DNA from: Thermodesulfobacteriota bacterium
Lineage (GTDB): Bacteria; Desulfobacterota; Syntrophobacteria; BM002
Length of the DNA stretch: 7,079 nucleotides
Direction: 5' to 3'
Assembly: GCA_947259475.1 (NCBI GenBank)
Contig: CAMYLW010000081.1
Span: 1 to 7,079, forward strand
The notes beneath the pieces were generated by a model. That model worked only from the letters and a program-made list of their open reading frames with translations, did not search any database and was not told where the DNA came from. Shown here piece by piece: positions 1 through 7,079 of this stretch. The first letter of the stretch is position 1; every line of letters starts with the position of its first letter. The position numbers and the translations under genes were made by a program.

Positions 1-73
1 TTCCTGATTTCCCGCTTAACTTCTTAAACGCCTCGTAATACGTAAGAGACTAAATTGCCATACTATCCGTTTA
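1..73 (-). other. Spacer downstream of rpoB
   Basis: These 73 bases follow the rpoB stop. On the minus strand they contain no rpoC start and no terminator-like hairpin with a T-tract, consistent with read-through into rpoC. The final bases, TCAGGAA, could be the beginning of a ribosome binding site for a gene starting just outside, but that cannot be judged here. Confidence 0.4.
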
Positions 74-3000
74 CTAGTCGGCGTCTTCCAACAAGCGGAC
101 ATCCAAACCCAGGGCCTGGAGCTCCTTCACCAGTACGTTGAAAGATTCCGGCAACCCAGCCTCGAGCGTATTCTCGCCCTTGACTATTTTTTCGTACATA
201 CGAGTCCTGCCGGCCACATCATCGGATTTCACCGTCAAAAACTCCTGCAAGGCATAGGCAGCACCATAAGCCTCCATTGCCCAGACTTCCATCTCACCCA
301 AACGTTGCCCACCAAACTGCGCTTTACCACCCAATGGCTGCTGGGTTACCAGTGAGTAAGGACCAATGGAGCGTGCGTGCAGCTTGTCGTCCACCAAGTG
401 GTGCAACTTCATCATGTACATGATGCCCACAGTGACTTTGCTGTCGAATGGCTTACCATTGCGGCCGTCATACAAAGTGGCCTGTCCCAACTCTGGAAGG
501 CCTCCTTCTTTCAGAAACTCCCGAATCTCTTCCTCCTCGGCGCCATCAAATACTGGACTGGCCACATGGAAGCCCTCTCGGTAGTGGGGAATCAGGCTCT
601 TGAGTTCGGTTTCATCCGCCTCGTCAAAGTACTCCTTGAATTCCTGCTTGGAGTAGAGTCGCCGGAGCTTCGCCTTTATAGTCTCCTTACTCTTGTATTC
701 CTCCAGTAACTGAACCAGTTGTTCACCAATCCCTTTGGCGGCCCAGCCCAGGTGTGTCTCCAAGACCTGACCCACATTCATGCGCGAAGGTACGCCCAGG
801 GGATTCAGGACAATATCCACCGCGGTGCCTTCGGCAAAATAGGGCATGTCCTCTACGGGCAGAACTCGGCTTACCACCCCCTTATTACCGTGACGACCGG
901 CCATCTTGTCCCCCACCGACAGCTTGCGCTTAACCGCCAGGTAAACCTTGACCATTTTGATCACACCTGGGGGCAACTCGTCGCCCTTCTTGAGTCTGGC
1001 GATTTTGTCTGCGAAGACCATTTGCACCAGTTCGATCTGTTCGTGGTAGTTCTCCCAGATTTCTCGAATCTGTCCGGTCACCTCAACCTTCCCCTGCACC
1101 TCGATATCCATCCACTGGCCGGGGGCCAATTGGGCAAGGATGTCACCAGTAAAAGTGCCGCCCTTTTTGACCAAGGTCTTCTTGCCGTCCTTGACGGGTT
1201 TGGCTGATTTCTTCTTTGCCAGCAACCGTTCGAGATTCCTCAGCGCGCTTTTCTTGATTATCTTTATCTCGTCACGCTGATCCTTCAGCAACCGCGCTAT
1301 TTCCTCGTCTTCAATGGATATGGTCCGTTCATCCTTGTCTACACCCTTACGGGAAAAAACTTTGGCATCAATAACAATGCCCTCCACGCCCGGAGGCACC
1401 CGGAGAGAGGTGTCTTTCACATCCCCCGCCTTTTCACCAAATATAGCCCGGAGCAATTTCTCCTCTGGAGTGAGCTGAGTCTCACCTTTGGGCGTTACCT
1501 TGCCCACCAGAATGTCGCCGGTTTGGATTGTGGCGCCAATCCTAATAATTCCGCTCTCGTCGAGGTGTCCTAACGCCTCCTCACCGATGTTGGGAATGTC
1601 ACGGGTGATCTCCTCTTTGCCCAGCTTGGTATCCCGGGCAACCAACTCGAATTCCTCGATGTGGATGGAGGTGAAGATGTCCTCTTTGACCACTCGCTCG
1701 CTCACCAGGATGGAATCCTCGAAGTTGTATCCACCCCAACTCATAAAGGCAACAGTGACGTTCCGGCCGAGGGCGAGCTCTCCCATTTCAGTGGAGGGAC
1801 CATCGGCAATGATCTGCCCATTGCTCACCCTTTGTCCAGGACGAACGATAGGCTTTTGGTTGAAACAGGTGTTCTGGTTGGAGCGCTGGAACTTGGTGAT
1901 CTTATAGATATCCACTGCGGAGGCGAGCGACTGGTCTTCGCCGTCACCCTGGGAGGCCCTGACCACAACACGAGAGGCATCTACATCTTCCACCATCCCA
2001 TCGCGCCGGGCAATGATTGCAACCCCTGAGTCCTGGGCCACAACCCTTTCGATACCGGTACCCACTATCGGAGCTTTGGCCTTCAAAAGAGGTACAGCTT
2101 GACGTTGCATGTTTGAGCCCATCAGGGCCCGGTTAGCATCATCGTTCTCCAGGAAGGGGATGAGGGAAGCCGCCACGCTCACCAACTGGTTCGGACTCAC
2201 GTCCATGAATTCCACCTCGTCGGGACGGACCATTAGAAACTCGCCCTCCAGCCGGCAAGAAACTTGTTCCCTGATGAATTTGCTCTTGCTGTCCAGAGGA
2301 GCATTGGCCTGGGCAAAGGCTTGTTTTTTCTCATCCATGGCGCTCAGATAGGCAACATTGTTGGACACTTTGCCGCCTGCCACCTCGCGATAAGGAGTTT
2401 CGATGAAGCCGAACTTGTTCACCCGGGCGTACGTGCTCAACGAGACGATCAGACCGATATTGGGACCTTCCGGGGTTTCAATGGGACATATGCGCCCGTA
2501 GTGAGTGGGATGGACGTCACGCACCTCGAAGCCAGCCCGCTCTCGCGTAAGGCCTCCGGGTCCGAGGGCGCTTAGTCGCCGCTTGTGGGTAATCTCACTC
2601 AAAGGATTGGTCTGGTCCATGAACTGGCTCAGTTGGCTGGTGCCGAAAAACTCTTTGACCACTGCTGATACCGGCTTGGCATTGATAAGATCATGCGGCA
2701 TCAGGGTCTCAATCTCTTGAAGACTCATGCGTTCCTTGATAGCCCGCTCCATCCTGACCAGCCCAATCCGATACTGGTTTTCCAGAAGTTCCCCAACCGC
2801 GCGCACCCGCCGATTGCCCAGGTTATCGATGTCGTCCACTGCCCCATGGGTGTCCTTGGTCTTGACCAGGCGTTTTACAGCCCTGAAAATGTCATCCTCA
2901 GTGAGGGTGCGGTGACTGAGCGGCAACTCCTCGGTTCCCAGCTGTTGATTCAGCTTCAGCCGCCCCACCTCGGAAAGGTCATAGTGATCAGGGCTAAAGA

Positions 3001-4189
3001 AGAGATTTTTGAAAAACTCGGCTGCCACCTCAGGGGTGGGGGGATTGCTGGGCCTTAGTTTCCGATAGATTTCCAGAATCGCCGTCTCTGAATCCTCAAC
3101 CTTGTCAACAGCAAGGGTATTTCGAAAAGACGGACTCACGTCGGCGCCTTCCATGTAGAGCAAGTCCAAATACTCCATGCCCTGGGCCCGCAAGGTAACC
3201 AAGTGTTCCTCAGTGAGCTCTTCATTGCACTGGATAAGTACCTCTCCAGTTTTCTCATCCACCACATCACGCCCGACCACTCGACCCACCAGGTTCTCAT
3301 CCGGAAATGGAATTTCGCTAATCTTCGACTCTTTTAGCTGCTGGATAAGCTTGACTCCCAGCTTTCTTCCTTTCTTGGCCAGAACTTTTCCACTTTTCGG
3401 GTGAGTGATATCTAGCGGTGAACGCGTACCTGCCAGAAATTCATCATCCAGCAGCTTGGCCACCCCATCCTTTCTGAGATAAACGCGCTCGGACTGGTAA
3501 AAATAAGCGAGTAGCTCAGCAGCGCTGTAGCCCAAAGCCTTGAGCAGGATGGTGACTGGAAACTTGCGTCGTCGATCAATGCGCACGTGGAGGATGTCTT
3601 TGGGGTCGAATTCCATATCGATCCAAGAGCCGCGCAAGGGGATGATCCTGGCAGAGTAGAGAAGCTTTCCGCTTGAATGGGTCTTGCCTTTGTCGTGGTC
3701 AAAGAAAATACCTGGAGAACGGTGCAACTGACTAACCACCACCCGTTCAGTGCCGTTGACAATGAAGGTACCGTTGTTGGTCATCAACGGTATGGTACCG
3801 AAATAAACCTCCTGCTCTTTAATATCCCGAATGTGCTTGGCGCCACTGTCCTTGTCCACATCGTAGACCACGAGCCGCACCGTGATCTTGATTGGTGCCT
3901 CGTACGTCATCCCCCGCTGCAAACACTCTTCCACATCATACTTAACTCTGCCAATGCTGTAGCGGACAAACTCGAGAGAGGCAGTCCCACTAAAGTCGCG
4001 AATGGGAAAGACCCCTTTAAAGACGCCCTGCAGACCTTTGTCTACGCGTTCATCGGGATCCACTTCCTGTTGCAGAAACCGTTCATAGGACTGCCTCTGC
4101 ATCTCTATAAGGTTTGGGATCTCGACTATGTGTTTGATCTTGCCAAAACTCTTCCGCACTCGATAGTCATTGGCCAATGAGGTTGCCAT
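74..4189 (-). CDS. rpoB: DNA-directed RNA polymerase subunit beta
   Basis: Beta forms one pincer of RNA polymerase and part of its active site. The 1371 residues run from [17 protein letters not shown] to a complete C-terminus ([20 protein letters not shown], then [15 protein letters not shown]). Visible landmarks are [18 protein letters not shown] in the N-terminal lobe; the rifampicin region [20 protein letters not shown] near 519-538, with D525, H535 and S540 at the positions of E. coli D516, H526 and S531 (sensitive-type); NFEDS with E824 and D825; and [12 protein letters not shown] with active-site lysines K1095 and K1103. Both proteobacterial insertions are present, the second lysine-rich near 991-1010. 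The ATG at 4187-4189 follows AAGGTGAG (4195-4202), a partial match to the ribosome binding consensus. The stop is TAG. rpoC presumably follows off the window. Confidence 0.99.
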   Translation of the reverse strand: MATSLANDYRVRKSFGKIKHIVEIPNLIEMQRQSYERFLQQEVDPDERVDKGLQGVFKGVFPIRDFSGTASLEFVRYSIGRVKYDVEECLQRGMTYEAPIKITVRLVVYDVDKDSGAKHIRDIKEQEVYFGTIPLMTNNGTFIVNGTERVVVSQLHRSPGIFFDHDKGKTHSSGKLLYSARIIPLRGSWIDMEFDPKDILHVRIDRRRKFPVTILLKALGYSAAELLAYFYQSERVYLRKDGVAKLLDDEFLAGTRSPLDITHPKSGKVLAKKGRKLGVKLIQQLKESKISEIPFPDENLVGRVVGRDVVDEKTGEVLIQCNEELTEEHLVTLRAQGMEYLDLLYMEGADVSPSFRNTLAVDKVEDSETAILEIYRKLRPSNPPTPEVAAEFFKNLFFSPDHYDLSEVGRLKLNQQLGTEELPLSHRTLTEDDIFRAVKRLVKTKDTHGAVDDIDNLGNRRVRAVGELLENQYRIGLVRMERAIKERMSLQEIETLMPHDLINAKPVSAVVKEFFGTSQLSQFMDQTNPLSEITHKRRLSALGPGGLTRERAGFEVRDVHPTHYGRICPIETPEGPNIGLIVSLSTYARVNKFGFIETPYREVAGGKVSNNVAYLSAMDEKKQAFAQANAPLDSKSKFIREQVSCRLEGEFLMVRPDEVEFMDVSPNQLVSVAASLIPFLENDDANRALMGSNMQRQAVPLLKAKAPIVGTGIERVVAQDSGVAIIARRDGMVEDVDASRVVVRASQGDGEDQSLASAVDIYKITKFQRSNQNTCFNQKPIVRPGQRVSNGQIIADGPSTEMGELALGRNVTVAFMSWGGYNFEDSILVSERVVKEDIFTSIHIEEFELVARDTKLGKEEITRDIPNIGEEALGHLDESGIIRIGATIQTGDILVGKVTPKGETQLTPEEKLLRAIFGEKAGDVKDTSLRVPPGVEGIVIDAKVFSRKGVDKDERTISIEDEEIARLLKDQRDEIKIIKKSALRNLERLLAKKKSAKPVKDGKKTLVKKGGTFTGDILAQLAPGQWMDIEVQGKVEVTGQIREIWENYHEQIELVQMVFADKIARLKKGDELPPGVIKMVKVYLAVKRKLSVGDKMAGRHGNKGVVSRVLPVEDMPYFAEGTAVDIVLNPLGVPSRMNVGQVLETHLGWAAKGIGEQLVQLLEEYKSKETIKAKLRRLYSKQEFKEYFDEADETELKSLIPHYREGFHVASPVFDGAEEEEIREFLKEGGLPELGQATLYDGRNGKPFDSKVTVGIMYMMKLHHLVDDKLHARSIGPYSLVTQQPLGGKAQFGGQRLGEMEVWAMEAYGAAYALQEFLTVKSDDVAGRTRMYEKIVKGENTLEAGLPESFNVLVKELQALGLDVRLLEDAD

Positions 4190-4225
4190 ATTTTCTCACC
4201 TTTGGCGCTGGCTCCATCACCCGGC

Positions 4226-4250
4226 TTTGGGTCACGATAGCTGACCCAAA
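4226..4250 (-). promoter_or_regulatory. Perfect 9-bp hairpin in the rpoB 5' untranslated region
   Basis: TTTGGGTCA (4226-4234) and TGACCCAAA (4242-4250) form a perfect 9-bp stem with a 7-base loop. The hairpin ends 36 bases before the rpoB start codon. No T-tract follows in either direction, so it is not an intrinsic terminator. RNA processing (E. coli has an RNase III site in the same spacer), message stabilisation or protein binding are all possible; the sequence does not choose between them. Confidence 0.45.
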
Positions 4251-4323
4251 AGCGATGACGGAGGGGGCTTCCGGACCCTCGTCAAAGAGAACAGGGACGG
4301 AAACCACCAAGTTCAGGTATCCG

Positions 4324-4359
4324 GCCATCCGCGATATCCATCGGTCATCTTTGGATGGC
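4324..4359 (-). other. Stem-loop in the rplL-rpoB spacer
   Basis: GCCATCC (4324-4330) and GGATGGC (4353-4359) are perfect 7-bp inverted copies with a 22-base loop. Together with a smaller GAGGG/CCCTC pair (4261-4265 and 4276-4280) and the hairpins at 4226-4250 and 4392-4405, this makes the 247-base spacer largely foldable. There is no open frame of convincing composition and no clear promoter in it. Confidence 0.4.
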
Positions 4360-4381
4360 TCTAAAGTATTGAGGTGAACGC

Positions 4382-4405
4382 AAAAGCGATTCGCTCTCAC
4401 GAGCG
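4382..4405 (-). terminator. Candidate weak terminator or attenuator hairpin after rplL
   Basis: The minus strand forms CGCTC-GTGA-GAGCG (4405-4392), a 5-bp stem capped by a GNRA-type loop. AATCGCTTTT follows, ending in only four T. An alternative stem, AGCG-AAT-CGCT, sits directly before the T run. Either could act as a leaky terminator between rplL and rpoB, where E. coli has an attenuator that lowers polymerase expression relative to ribosomal proteins. The stem is short and the T-tract weak, so this is tentative. Confidence 0.3.
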
Positions 4406-4436
4406 GGGTCCACCTTTTTATTCAACCAGGTGCAGG

Positions 4437-4841
4437 CTACTTCACTTCGACGGTGGCGCCAGCTTCTTCCAACTGCTTGACCACATCGTCGGCTTCTTCT
4501 TGGGACACACCCTCTTTCACTGTTCCTGGCAGCTCATCCACCAAAGCCTTGGCCTCCTTCAGACCCAGGCCGGTGACGGCGCGTACAGTTTTTATCACCT
4601 GGATTTTCTTATCACCCACTTCAGTGATCACCACATCAAACTCGGTCTTTTCCTCCTCAGCAGCCTCAGCACCAGCCGCCGCAACTCCTGCCGGCATAGC
4701 CATGGGCATTGCAGCCATAGGTGCCGCTGCGGAGACTCCCAGTTCTTCTTCCAACTCTTTTACTAACTCGGCCAGCTCAAACACCGGCATGTTTTTGATG
4801 TATTCTTTGACATCGTCTTTGGTCAGTTTCGCCTTCGCCAT
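4437..4841 (-). CDS. rplL: Large ribosomal subunit protein L7/L12 (bL12)
   Basis: L7/L12 dimers form the flexible stalk that contacts elongation, initiation and release factors. The N-terminal dimerisation and L10-binding helices span about residues 7-36 ([20 protein letters not shown], then KELEEELGV). A hinge of about 37-64 follows, rich in alanine and methionine. The factor-binding C-terminal domain runs from about 66 to 134, with [33 protein letters not shown] and the ending [10 protein letters not shown]. At 134 residues it is somewhat longer than the usual 120-128, mostly because of the hinge. The ATG at 4839-4841 has AAGGAG (4849-4854) 7 bases upstream. The stop is TAG. It should share the rplJ transcript, yet must be made in several copies per L10, so its own strong ribosome binding site fits. 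Confidence 0.98.
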   Translation of the reverse strand: MAKAKLTKDDVKEYIKNMPVFELAELVKELEEELGVSAAAPMAAMPMAMPAGVAAAGAEAAEEEKTEFDVVITEVGDKKIQVIKTVRAVTGLGLKEAKALVDELPGTVKEGVSQEEADDVVKQLEEAGATVEVK

Positions 4842-4898
4842 GTTTATACTCCTTTATCGTTCTTAATATCTGTTCGCACACTCACGTTTTTTTTCAAA

Positions 4899-5456
4899 TT
4901 ATGATTCTGGTGTACCCTTCTGCTCGATGGCCTTGAGCACTCCCAGAAGATCCCTCGGTGCGGCTGCGAGCACCCCGACAAATTCGCTGGGCACAGCATT
5001 CATGACAGCCAACAACTTCGAGGGCAGAGATGTCATAATCCCAAGAAGTTGAGCCTGCATTACTTCTTTGGAGGGCAAGGTGACAACCTTTTTCATGTCC
5101 TCCTGAAGCATCAGCCTGCCAGCTAGTACTCCCGCTTTGACCTCCAGCTTGTCATTGCCTTTGGCATATTCCAGCAACACCTTCGCCGGCGTCAGCTCGT
5201 CATCGTAGCAAAGGGCGAGGGCATTGGGCCCGATGAGGTGTTCCTCGAGCACTGAGGCCGCAGTACCCCGAAGTGCCAGCCGAGTCAGGCTGTTCTTAAC
5301 CACCCGGTATTCTATGCCCGCTTCCTTGAGCTTATAACGCAGTTCGGTGATCTCCGTTACCTTGAGACCACGATAATCGGTTAGAATTGTTGCTTTGGAC
5401 CGCTCCAACTTCTCGTGGAGCTCGTCCACCATTGCTTCTTTCTCTTGCCGGTTCAA
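4899..5456 (-). CDS. rplJ: Large ribosomal subunit protein L10 (uL10), stalk base
   Basis: L10 anchors the L7/L12 dimers to 23S rRNA beside L11, forming the stalk that recruits translation GTPases. The 185 residues include the N-terminal rRNA-binding globular domain, with TDYRGLKVTEITELR at 26-40 and EYRVVKNSLTRLA at 49-61, and IGPNALAL at 75-82. The C-terminal helix from about 145 onward (LPSKLLAVMNAVP, then APRDLLGVLKAI) supplies the L12 docking segments. I chose the TTG start at 5456 because MNRQEKEAMVDEL aligns with the E. coli start and has a strong ribosome binding site. TTG initiation in an abundant ribosomal protein gene is unusual and may help keep translation sensitive to the leader. 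The stop is TAA; rplL starts 57 bases further on. Confidence 0.97.
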   Translation of the reverse strand: MNRQEKEAMVDELHEKLERSKATILTDYRGLKVTEITELRYKLKEAGIEYRVVKNSLTRLALRGTAASVLEEHLIGPNALALCYDDELTPAKVLLEYAKGNDKLEVKAGVLAGRLMLQEDMKKVVTLPSKEVMQAQLLGIMTSLPSKLLAVMNAVPSEFVGVLAAAPRDLLGVLKAIEQKGTPES

Positions 5457-5463
5457 TTCTCTT

Positions 5464-5473
5464 CTCCCCTCCT
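5464..5473 (-). promoter_or_regulatory. Strong ribosome binding site for rplJ with TTG start
   Basis: The minus strand reads AGGAGGGGAG ending 7 bases before the TTG at 5454-5456. AGGAGG itself (5473-5468) is 11 bases away, while the GGGGAG part is 7 away. This site decides the start: the only nearby in-frame ATG is codon 9, which would leave no comparable site at the right distance and would cut into the conserved N-terminus. Confidence 0.75.
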
Positions 5474-5558
5474 TTCATCTGCCAGCGCGATTTTGAGTCG
5501 TGCTCTGACAAAGTCATGGGAGGTGCCTGATTTTCAGGGGCGGATTGCCTGTTTCAGT

Positions 5559-5706
5559 CTCGGTAGGCTGACCCAGAGTCAATTATCCCCTCACCACACC
5601 CAGAAGCTAGAGCTACCTTAATAAAGTGTCTGCTAACATCTTCTATCTTGGGCTGGCTAGGCACCTACTGTCTTCGACGAATCAACGTTTCGCCTCGGCA
5701 GTCAGT
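5559..5706 (-). ncRNA. L10-type ribosomal protein leader (autoregulatory mRNA element of rplJL)
   Basis: The untranslated RNA before rplJ carries the hallmark CGUCGAAGACAGUAGG (minus strand, 5679-5664) and a downstream partner CCUACCGAGAC (5567-5557). GUAGG pairs with CCUAC and GUC with GAC, around an internal loop with facing GA steps, as expected of the kink-turn that binds the L10-L12 complex. AGACAG resembles the L10-binding segment of 23S rRNA, consistent with the known mimicry. The enclosed region (about 5599-5652) can form its own stem through CCC...AGAAG and CTTCT-GGG. By family knowledge, surplus L10-L12 binds here and represses rplJ-rplL. An unusual point is a second partner-like strand, ACUGACUGCCGAGGCG (5706-5691), which lies upstream of the element. 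No clear terminator lies between the element and rplJ, so translational control looks more likely than attenuation. Confidence 0.8.
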
Positions 5707-5721
5707 TTTTACTAATCATCC

Positions 5722-5769
5722 GGCCGACTGGGCCCGAGTGTCCTATTTGTTAGCTATCAGCTGTCGGCC
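5722..5769 (-). repeat. Spaced inverted repeat GGCCGAC/GTCGGCC upstream of the L10 leader
   Basis: GGCCGAC (5722-5728) and GTCGGCC (5763-5769) are perfect 7-bp inverted copies separated by 34 bases. In the minus-strand transcript they could close a GC-rich stem just 5' of the L10-binding element. No U-tract follows, so a terminator is not supported. The role is unknown, and chance is a fair alternative in a repeat-rich spacer. Confidence 0.35.
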
Positions 5770-5793
5770 AAGAGCTCTCAGCTTTTTTCTGAC

Positions 5794-5818
5794 GGCTGAG
5801 TGCTGAACGCTGAATGCT
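5794..5818. repeat. Degenerate 7-bp tandem repeat (NGCTGAR) just after rplA
   Basis: On the plus strand the bases read GGCTGAG, TGCTGAA, CGCTGAA and a partial TGCT, about 3.5 units of a 7-base period. The run begins three bases beyond the rplA stop. Related words (GCTATCAGCTG, GCTCTCAGC) continue to about 5752, so the whole 5752-5818 stretch has an AGCTGA-rich low-complexity character unlike the neighbouring genes. One pair, GCTCTCAGC (5774-5782) and GCTGAGTGC (5795-5803), can form an 8-bp stem with one mismatch and a 12-base loop. Confidence 0.5.
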
Positions 5819-5821
5819 TTC

Positions 5822-6526
5822 TTACGTCAGCAATACCTTAACACTGGCCGGATCAATCTTGATTCCCGGTCCCATGGTGGTGGAAATGCCAATGGAGCGT
5901 ATGTATGTACCTTTGCTGGCCGCCGGCTTCATGCGCACTATGCTATCCATGAATGTGGTAATGTTTTCTAGAATCCTGTCTGCCCCAAAGGAAACCCTGC
6001 CAACCGGGGCGTGAACGATGCCGGATTTCTCCACGCGAAAATCTATCTTGCCCGCCTTAATATCTTTGACGACCTTGTCAAGGTCAAAGGTGACCGTGCG
6101 CAATTTAGCATTGGGCATAAGACCACGAGGCCCCAAGATCTTGCCAATTTTGCCCACATCCCCCATCATGTCAGGGGTTGCCACGGTTTTGTCGTATTCA
6201 AGCCATCCACCTTTAATCTTGTCGATAAAATCATCGCCGCCGGCATAATCTGCACCCGCGTCGCGTGCCTCTTTTTCCTTCTCACCCTTGGCGAAGGCCA
6301 GGACTCGTACTGATTTCCCGGTACCATTGGGAAGCACCACAGTGCCGCGCACCATTTGATCCGCTCGGCGCGGGTCCACCCCAAGACGGATAGCCAAATC
6401 AACGCTCTCGTCGAAACGGGCATAAGAGCTTTCCAGAGCCAGCTTCACCCCTTCGTCAAACTCATATCGCTTGGAGATATCAACAACCTCTCTAGCTTTC
6501 CTGCCCTTTTTACCTTTTTTAGCCAT
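5822..6526 (-). CDS. rplA: Large ribosomal subunit protein L1 (uL1)
   Basis: L1 binds 23S rRNA to form the mobile stalk beside the E site and, in many bacteria, represses translation of its own rplKA message. The 234 residues fit the family's usual length. Recognisable blocks are a basic N-terminus, [19 protein letters not shown] at about 48-66, [13 protein letters not shown] at 70-82, ATPDMM at 116-121, the signature [11 protein letters not shown] at 129-139, and [13 protein letters not shown] ISTTMGPG near the C-terminus. One oddity is that the block after the signature reads PNAKLRT (138-144), where most homologues have PNPKxGT, so a usually conserved glycine is an arginine. The ATG at 6524-6526 has GGAG (6534-6537) 7 bases upstream. 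The stop is TAA, followed by a 365-base untranslated gap before rplJ. Confidence 0.98.
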   Translation of the reverse strand: MAKKGKKGRKAREVVDISKRYEFDEGVKLALESSYARFDESVDLAIRLGVDPRRADQMVRGTVVLPNGTGKSVRVLAFAKGEKEKEARDAGADYAGGDDFIDKIKGGWLEYDKTVATPDMMGDVGKIGKILGPRGLMPNAKLRTVTFDLDKVVKDIKAGKIDFRVEKSGIVHAPVGRVSFGADRILENITTFMDSIVRMKPAASKGTYIRSIGISTTMGPGIKIDPASVKVLLT

Positions 6527-6541
6527 ATTGCTTCTCCAGAC

Positions 6542-6964
6542 CTACTCGATTGTGATTCCCATACTTCTGGCGGTCCCCTCGATTATTTTGGCAGCTGCCT
6601 CAACACTAGTCGTATTAAGATCTGGCATCTTAAGACGAGCAATCTCCTCCACTTGTTTACGAGTGACCTGTCCCACTTTTTCGCGGTTAGGTTCGCCAGA
6701 TCCTTTGGCAATCTTGGCCGCCTTTTTGAGCAGCACCGACGCAGGGGGCGTTTTAGTCACATAGGTAAAAGAACGATCAGCATAAACCGTAAGGACCACC
6801 GGTATGATCATTCCCTCTTGCCCCTGGGTCTTGGCATTGAAGGACTTGCAGAATTCCATGATGTTCACCCCGTGCTGGCCCAGAGCTGGACCAATGGGGG
6901 GAGACGGATTGGCTTGACCTGCGGGGACCTGCAATTTGATGTTTGTAAGTACCTTCTTCGCCAT
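6542..6964 (-). CDS. rplK: Large ribosomal subunit protein L11 (uL11)
   Basis: L11 binds the GTPase-associated centre of 23S rRNA at the base of the stalk and helps control translation factor GTPases and the stringent response. The 140-residue product has the family's usual length. The N-terminal domain shows the proline-rich stretch around residues 14-30 (P20, P22, P23, P26 and [14 protein letters not shown]), the region where thiostrepton-resistance changes occur in other bacteria; the usual residues are present. The C-terminal RNA-binding domain follows, with [12 protein letters not shown] and KMPDLN at about residues 98-117. The ATG at 6962-6964 has an AGGAG (6974-6978) about 9 bases upstream, and the protein starts with the expected MAKKV. 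The stop is TAG. rplA starts 15 bases later, so the two genes are almost surely co-transcribed. Confidence 0.98.
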   Translation of the reverse strand: MAKKVLTNIKLQVPAGQANPSPPIGPALGQHGVNIMEFCKSFNAKTQGQEGMIIPVVLTVYADRSFTYVTKTPPASVLLKKAAKIAKGSGEPNREKVGQVTRKQVEEIARLKMPDLNTTSVEAAAKIIEGTARSMGITIE

Positions 6965-6994
6965 ATTTCTTGTCTCCTATAAATCCACCAACTT

Positions 6995-7050
6995 ATGGGT
7001 AATGGGCAATAGGTTACAGGTAGGAGATATCCCGTAACCCATGACCTATT
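6995..7050. repeat. Imperfect nested inverted repeat upstream of rplK
   Basis: The spacer before rplK contains overlapping inverted repeats. ATGGGTAATGGG (6995-7006) faces CCCGTAACCCAT (7031-7042), matching at 10 of 12 positions. AATAGGT (7008-7014) faces ACCTATT (7044-7050) perfectly. GGTTAC (7012-7017) faces GTAACC (7034-7039) perfectly. These pairings exclude one another in part, so they look more like repeats of a TGGGTAA/TAGGTTA-type unit on both strands than one evolved hairpin. There is no U-tract, so it is not an intrinsic terminator. It would lie in the 5' untranslated part of the rplK transcript. Confidence 0.5.
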
Positions 7051-7063
7051 AGCTCTCGTGACG

Positions 7064-7079
7064 TCAGACCTTGCTTACC
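7064..7079 (-). CDS. Possible 3' end of nusG (transcription antitermination factor), partial
   Basis: At the extreme edge the minus strand reads the codons V-S-K-V followed by TGA. NusG proteins commonly end in a short tail of the type QVxK(V/L/I), and nusG is the usual gene just upstream of rplK in the secE-nusG-rplK-rplA order. The call therefore rests on position plus four residues, and any open frame could end this way by chance. The stop lies 99 bases before the rplK start. The TGA overlaps an 8-bp palindrome, TGACGTCA (7059-7066), probably a coincidence. Confidence 0.35.

Noticed and set aside
1..47. The minus-strand open stretch at the window edge as the rpoC start
   Set aside because: It follows a stop codon, has no ATG, GTG or TTG start, and does not resemble the known N-terminus of beta-prime.
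3677..4180. A 167-residue plus-strand open frame opposite the start of rpoB
   Set aside because: It is antisense to the conserved N-terminal lobe of beta and has no recognisable domain. Other plus-strand frames inside rpoB (for example 719-1207) fail for the same reason.
4261..4300. TTGACG on the minus strand as a -35 box for a separate rpoB promoter
   Set aside because: No -10-like sequence lies 16-18 bases downstream; the region there is C-rich and part of a small hairpin.
4167..4400. A 77-residue minus-strand frame in the rplL-rpoB spacer
   Set aside because: No recognisable domain and no convincing ribosome binding site. It runs through several hairpins and overlaps the rpoB start; the spacer looks like RNA structure instead.
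5332..5517. A short minus-strand frame starting in the rplJ leader and overlapping rplJ
   Set aside because: It lies in a different frame from rplJ, has no good ribosome binding site at its first ATG, and its overlap is read from conserved L10 codons. A leader peptide is possible but unsupported.
5526..5538. CCTGA-AAA-TCAGG hairpin as an attenuator before rplJ
   Set aside because: The stem is only 5 bp with a 3-base loop, and no T-tract follows on the minus strand.
5741..5774. Possible promoter for rplJ: TTGGCC, 17 bases, then AAATAG on the minus strand
   Set aside because: The -35-like half is a partial match, but the -10-like half is poor and lies in repeat-rich sequence. Not enough to call.
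6356..6982. A 208-residue plus-strand open frame across rplA and rplK
   Set aside because: It lies wholly antisense to two clearly conserved ribosomal protein genes, and its translation shows no recognisable domain. It is a shadow of their codon use.

Overview
The window is a classic bacterial ribosomal-protein and RNA polymerase locus, read entirely from the minus strand. In transcription order (high to low coordinates) it holds the possible last codons of nusG at the edge, rplK (L11), rplA (L1), an untranslated region with an L10-type autoregulatory leader, rplJ (L10), rplL (L7/L12), a structured spacer, and rpoB (RNA polymerase beta). rpoC would be expected just beyond base 1 but does not start inside the window. 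All five complete genes are intact, with no frameshift, insertion or foreign gene. No plus-strand reading frame looks like a real gene.

The organism is probably a deltaproteobacterium (Desulfobacterota-like). Beta is 1371 residues and carries both sequence insertions seen in proteobacterial beta, the second one lysine-rich. The ribosomal proteins also read like those of that group. This placement is by eye and moderately confident. Thiostrepton-region prolines in L11 and the rifampicin-pocket residues in beta are the usual sensitive-type residues.

Layout: 1-73 is the short spacer after rpoB. 74-4189 is rpoB. 4190-4436 is a 247-base spacer with several stem-loops, including a 9-bp perfect one near the rpoB start. 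4437-4841 is rplL, followed by a 57-base gap. 4899-5456 is rplJ, starting with TTG. 5457-5821 is the non-coding rplJ leader, with an L10-binding kink-turn element at about 5559-5706 and degenerate repeats next to rplA. 5822-6526 is rplA. 6542-6964 is rplK, only 15 bases before rplA. 6965-7063 is a spacer with imperfect inverted repeats, and 7064-7079 may be the nusG tail.

The genes work together. L10 binds L7/L12 dimers to build the ribosomal stalk, L11 and L1 form neighbouring parts of the large subunit, and excess L10-L12 is expected to bind the leader and repress rplJL. The rplL-rpoB spacer is a natural place to set the ratio of stalk proteins to polymerase.

I find no undescribed system here. 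The most interesting signal is regulatory: the L10 leader contains two possible partner strands for the same kink-turn element, which could make it a two-state switch.
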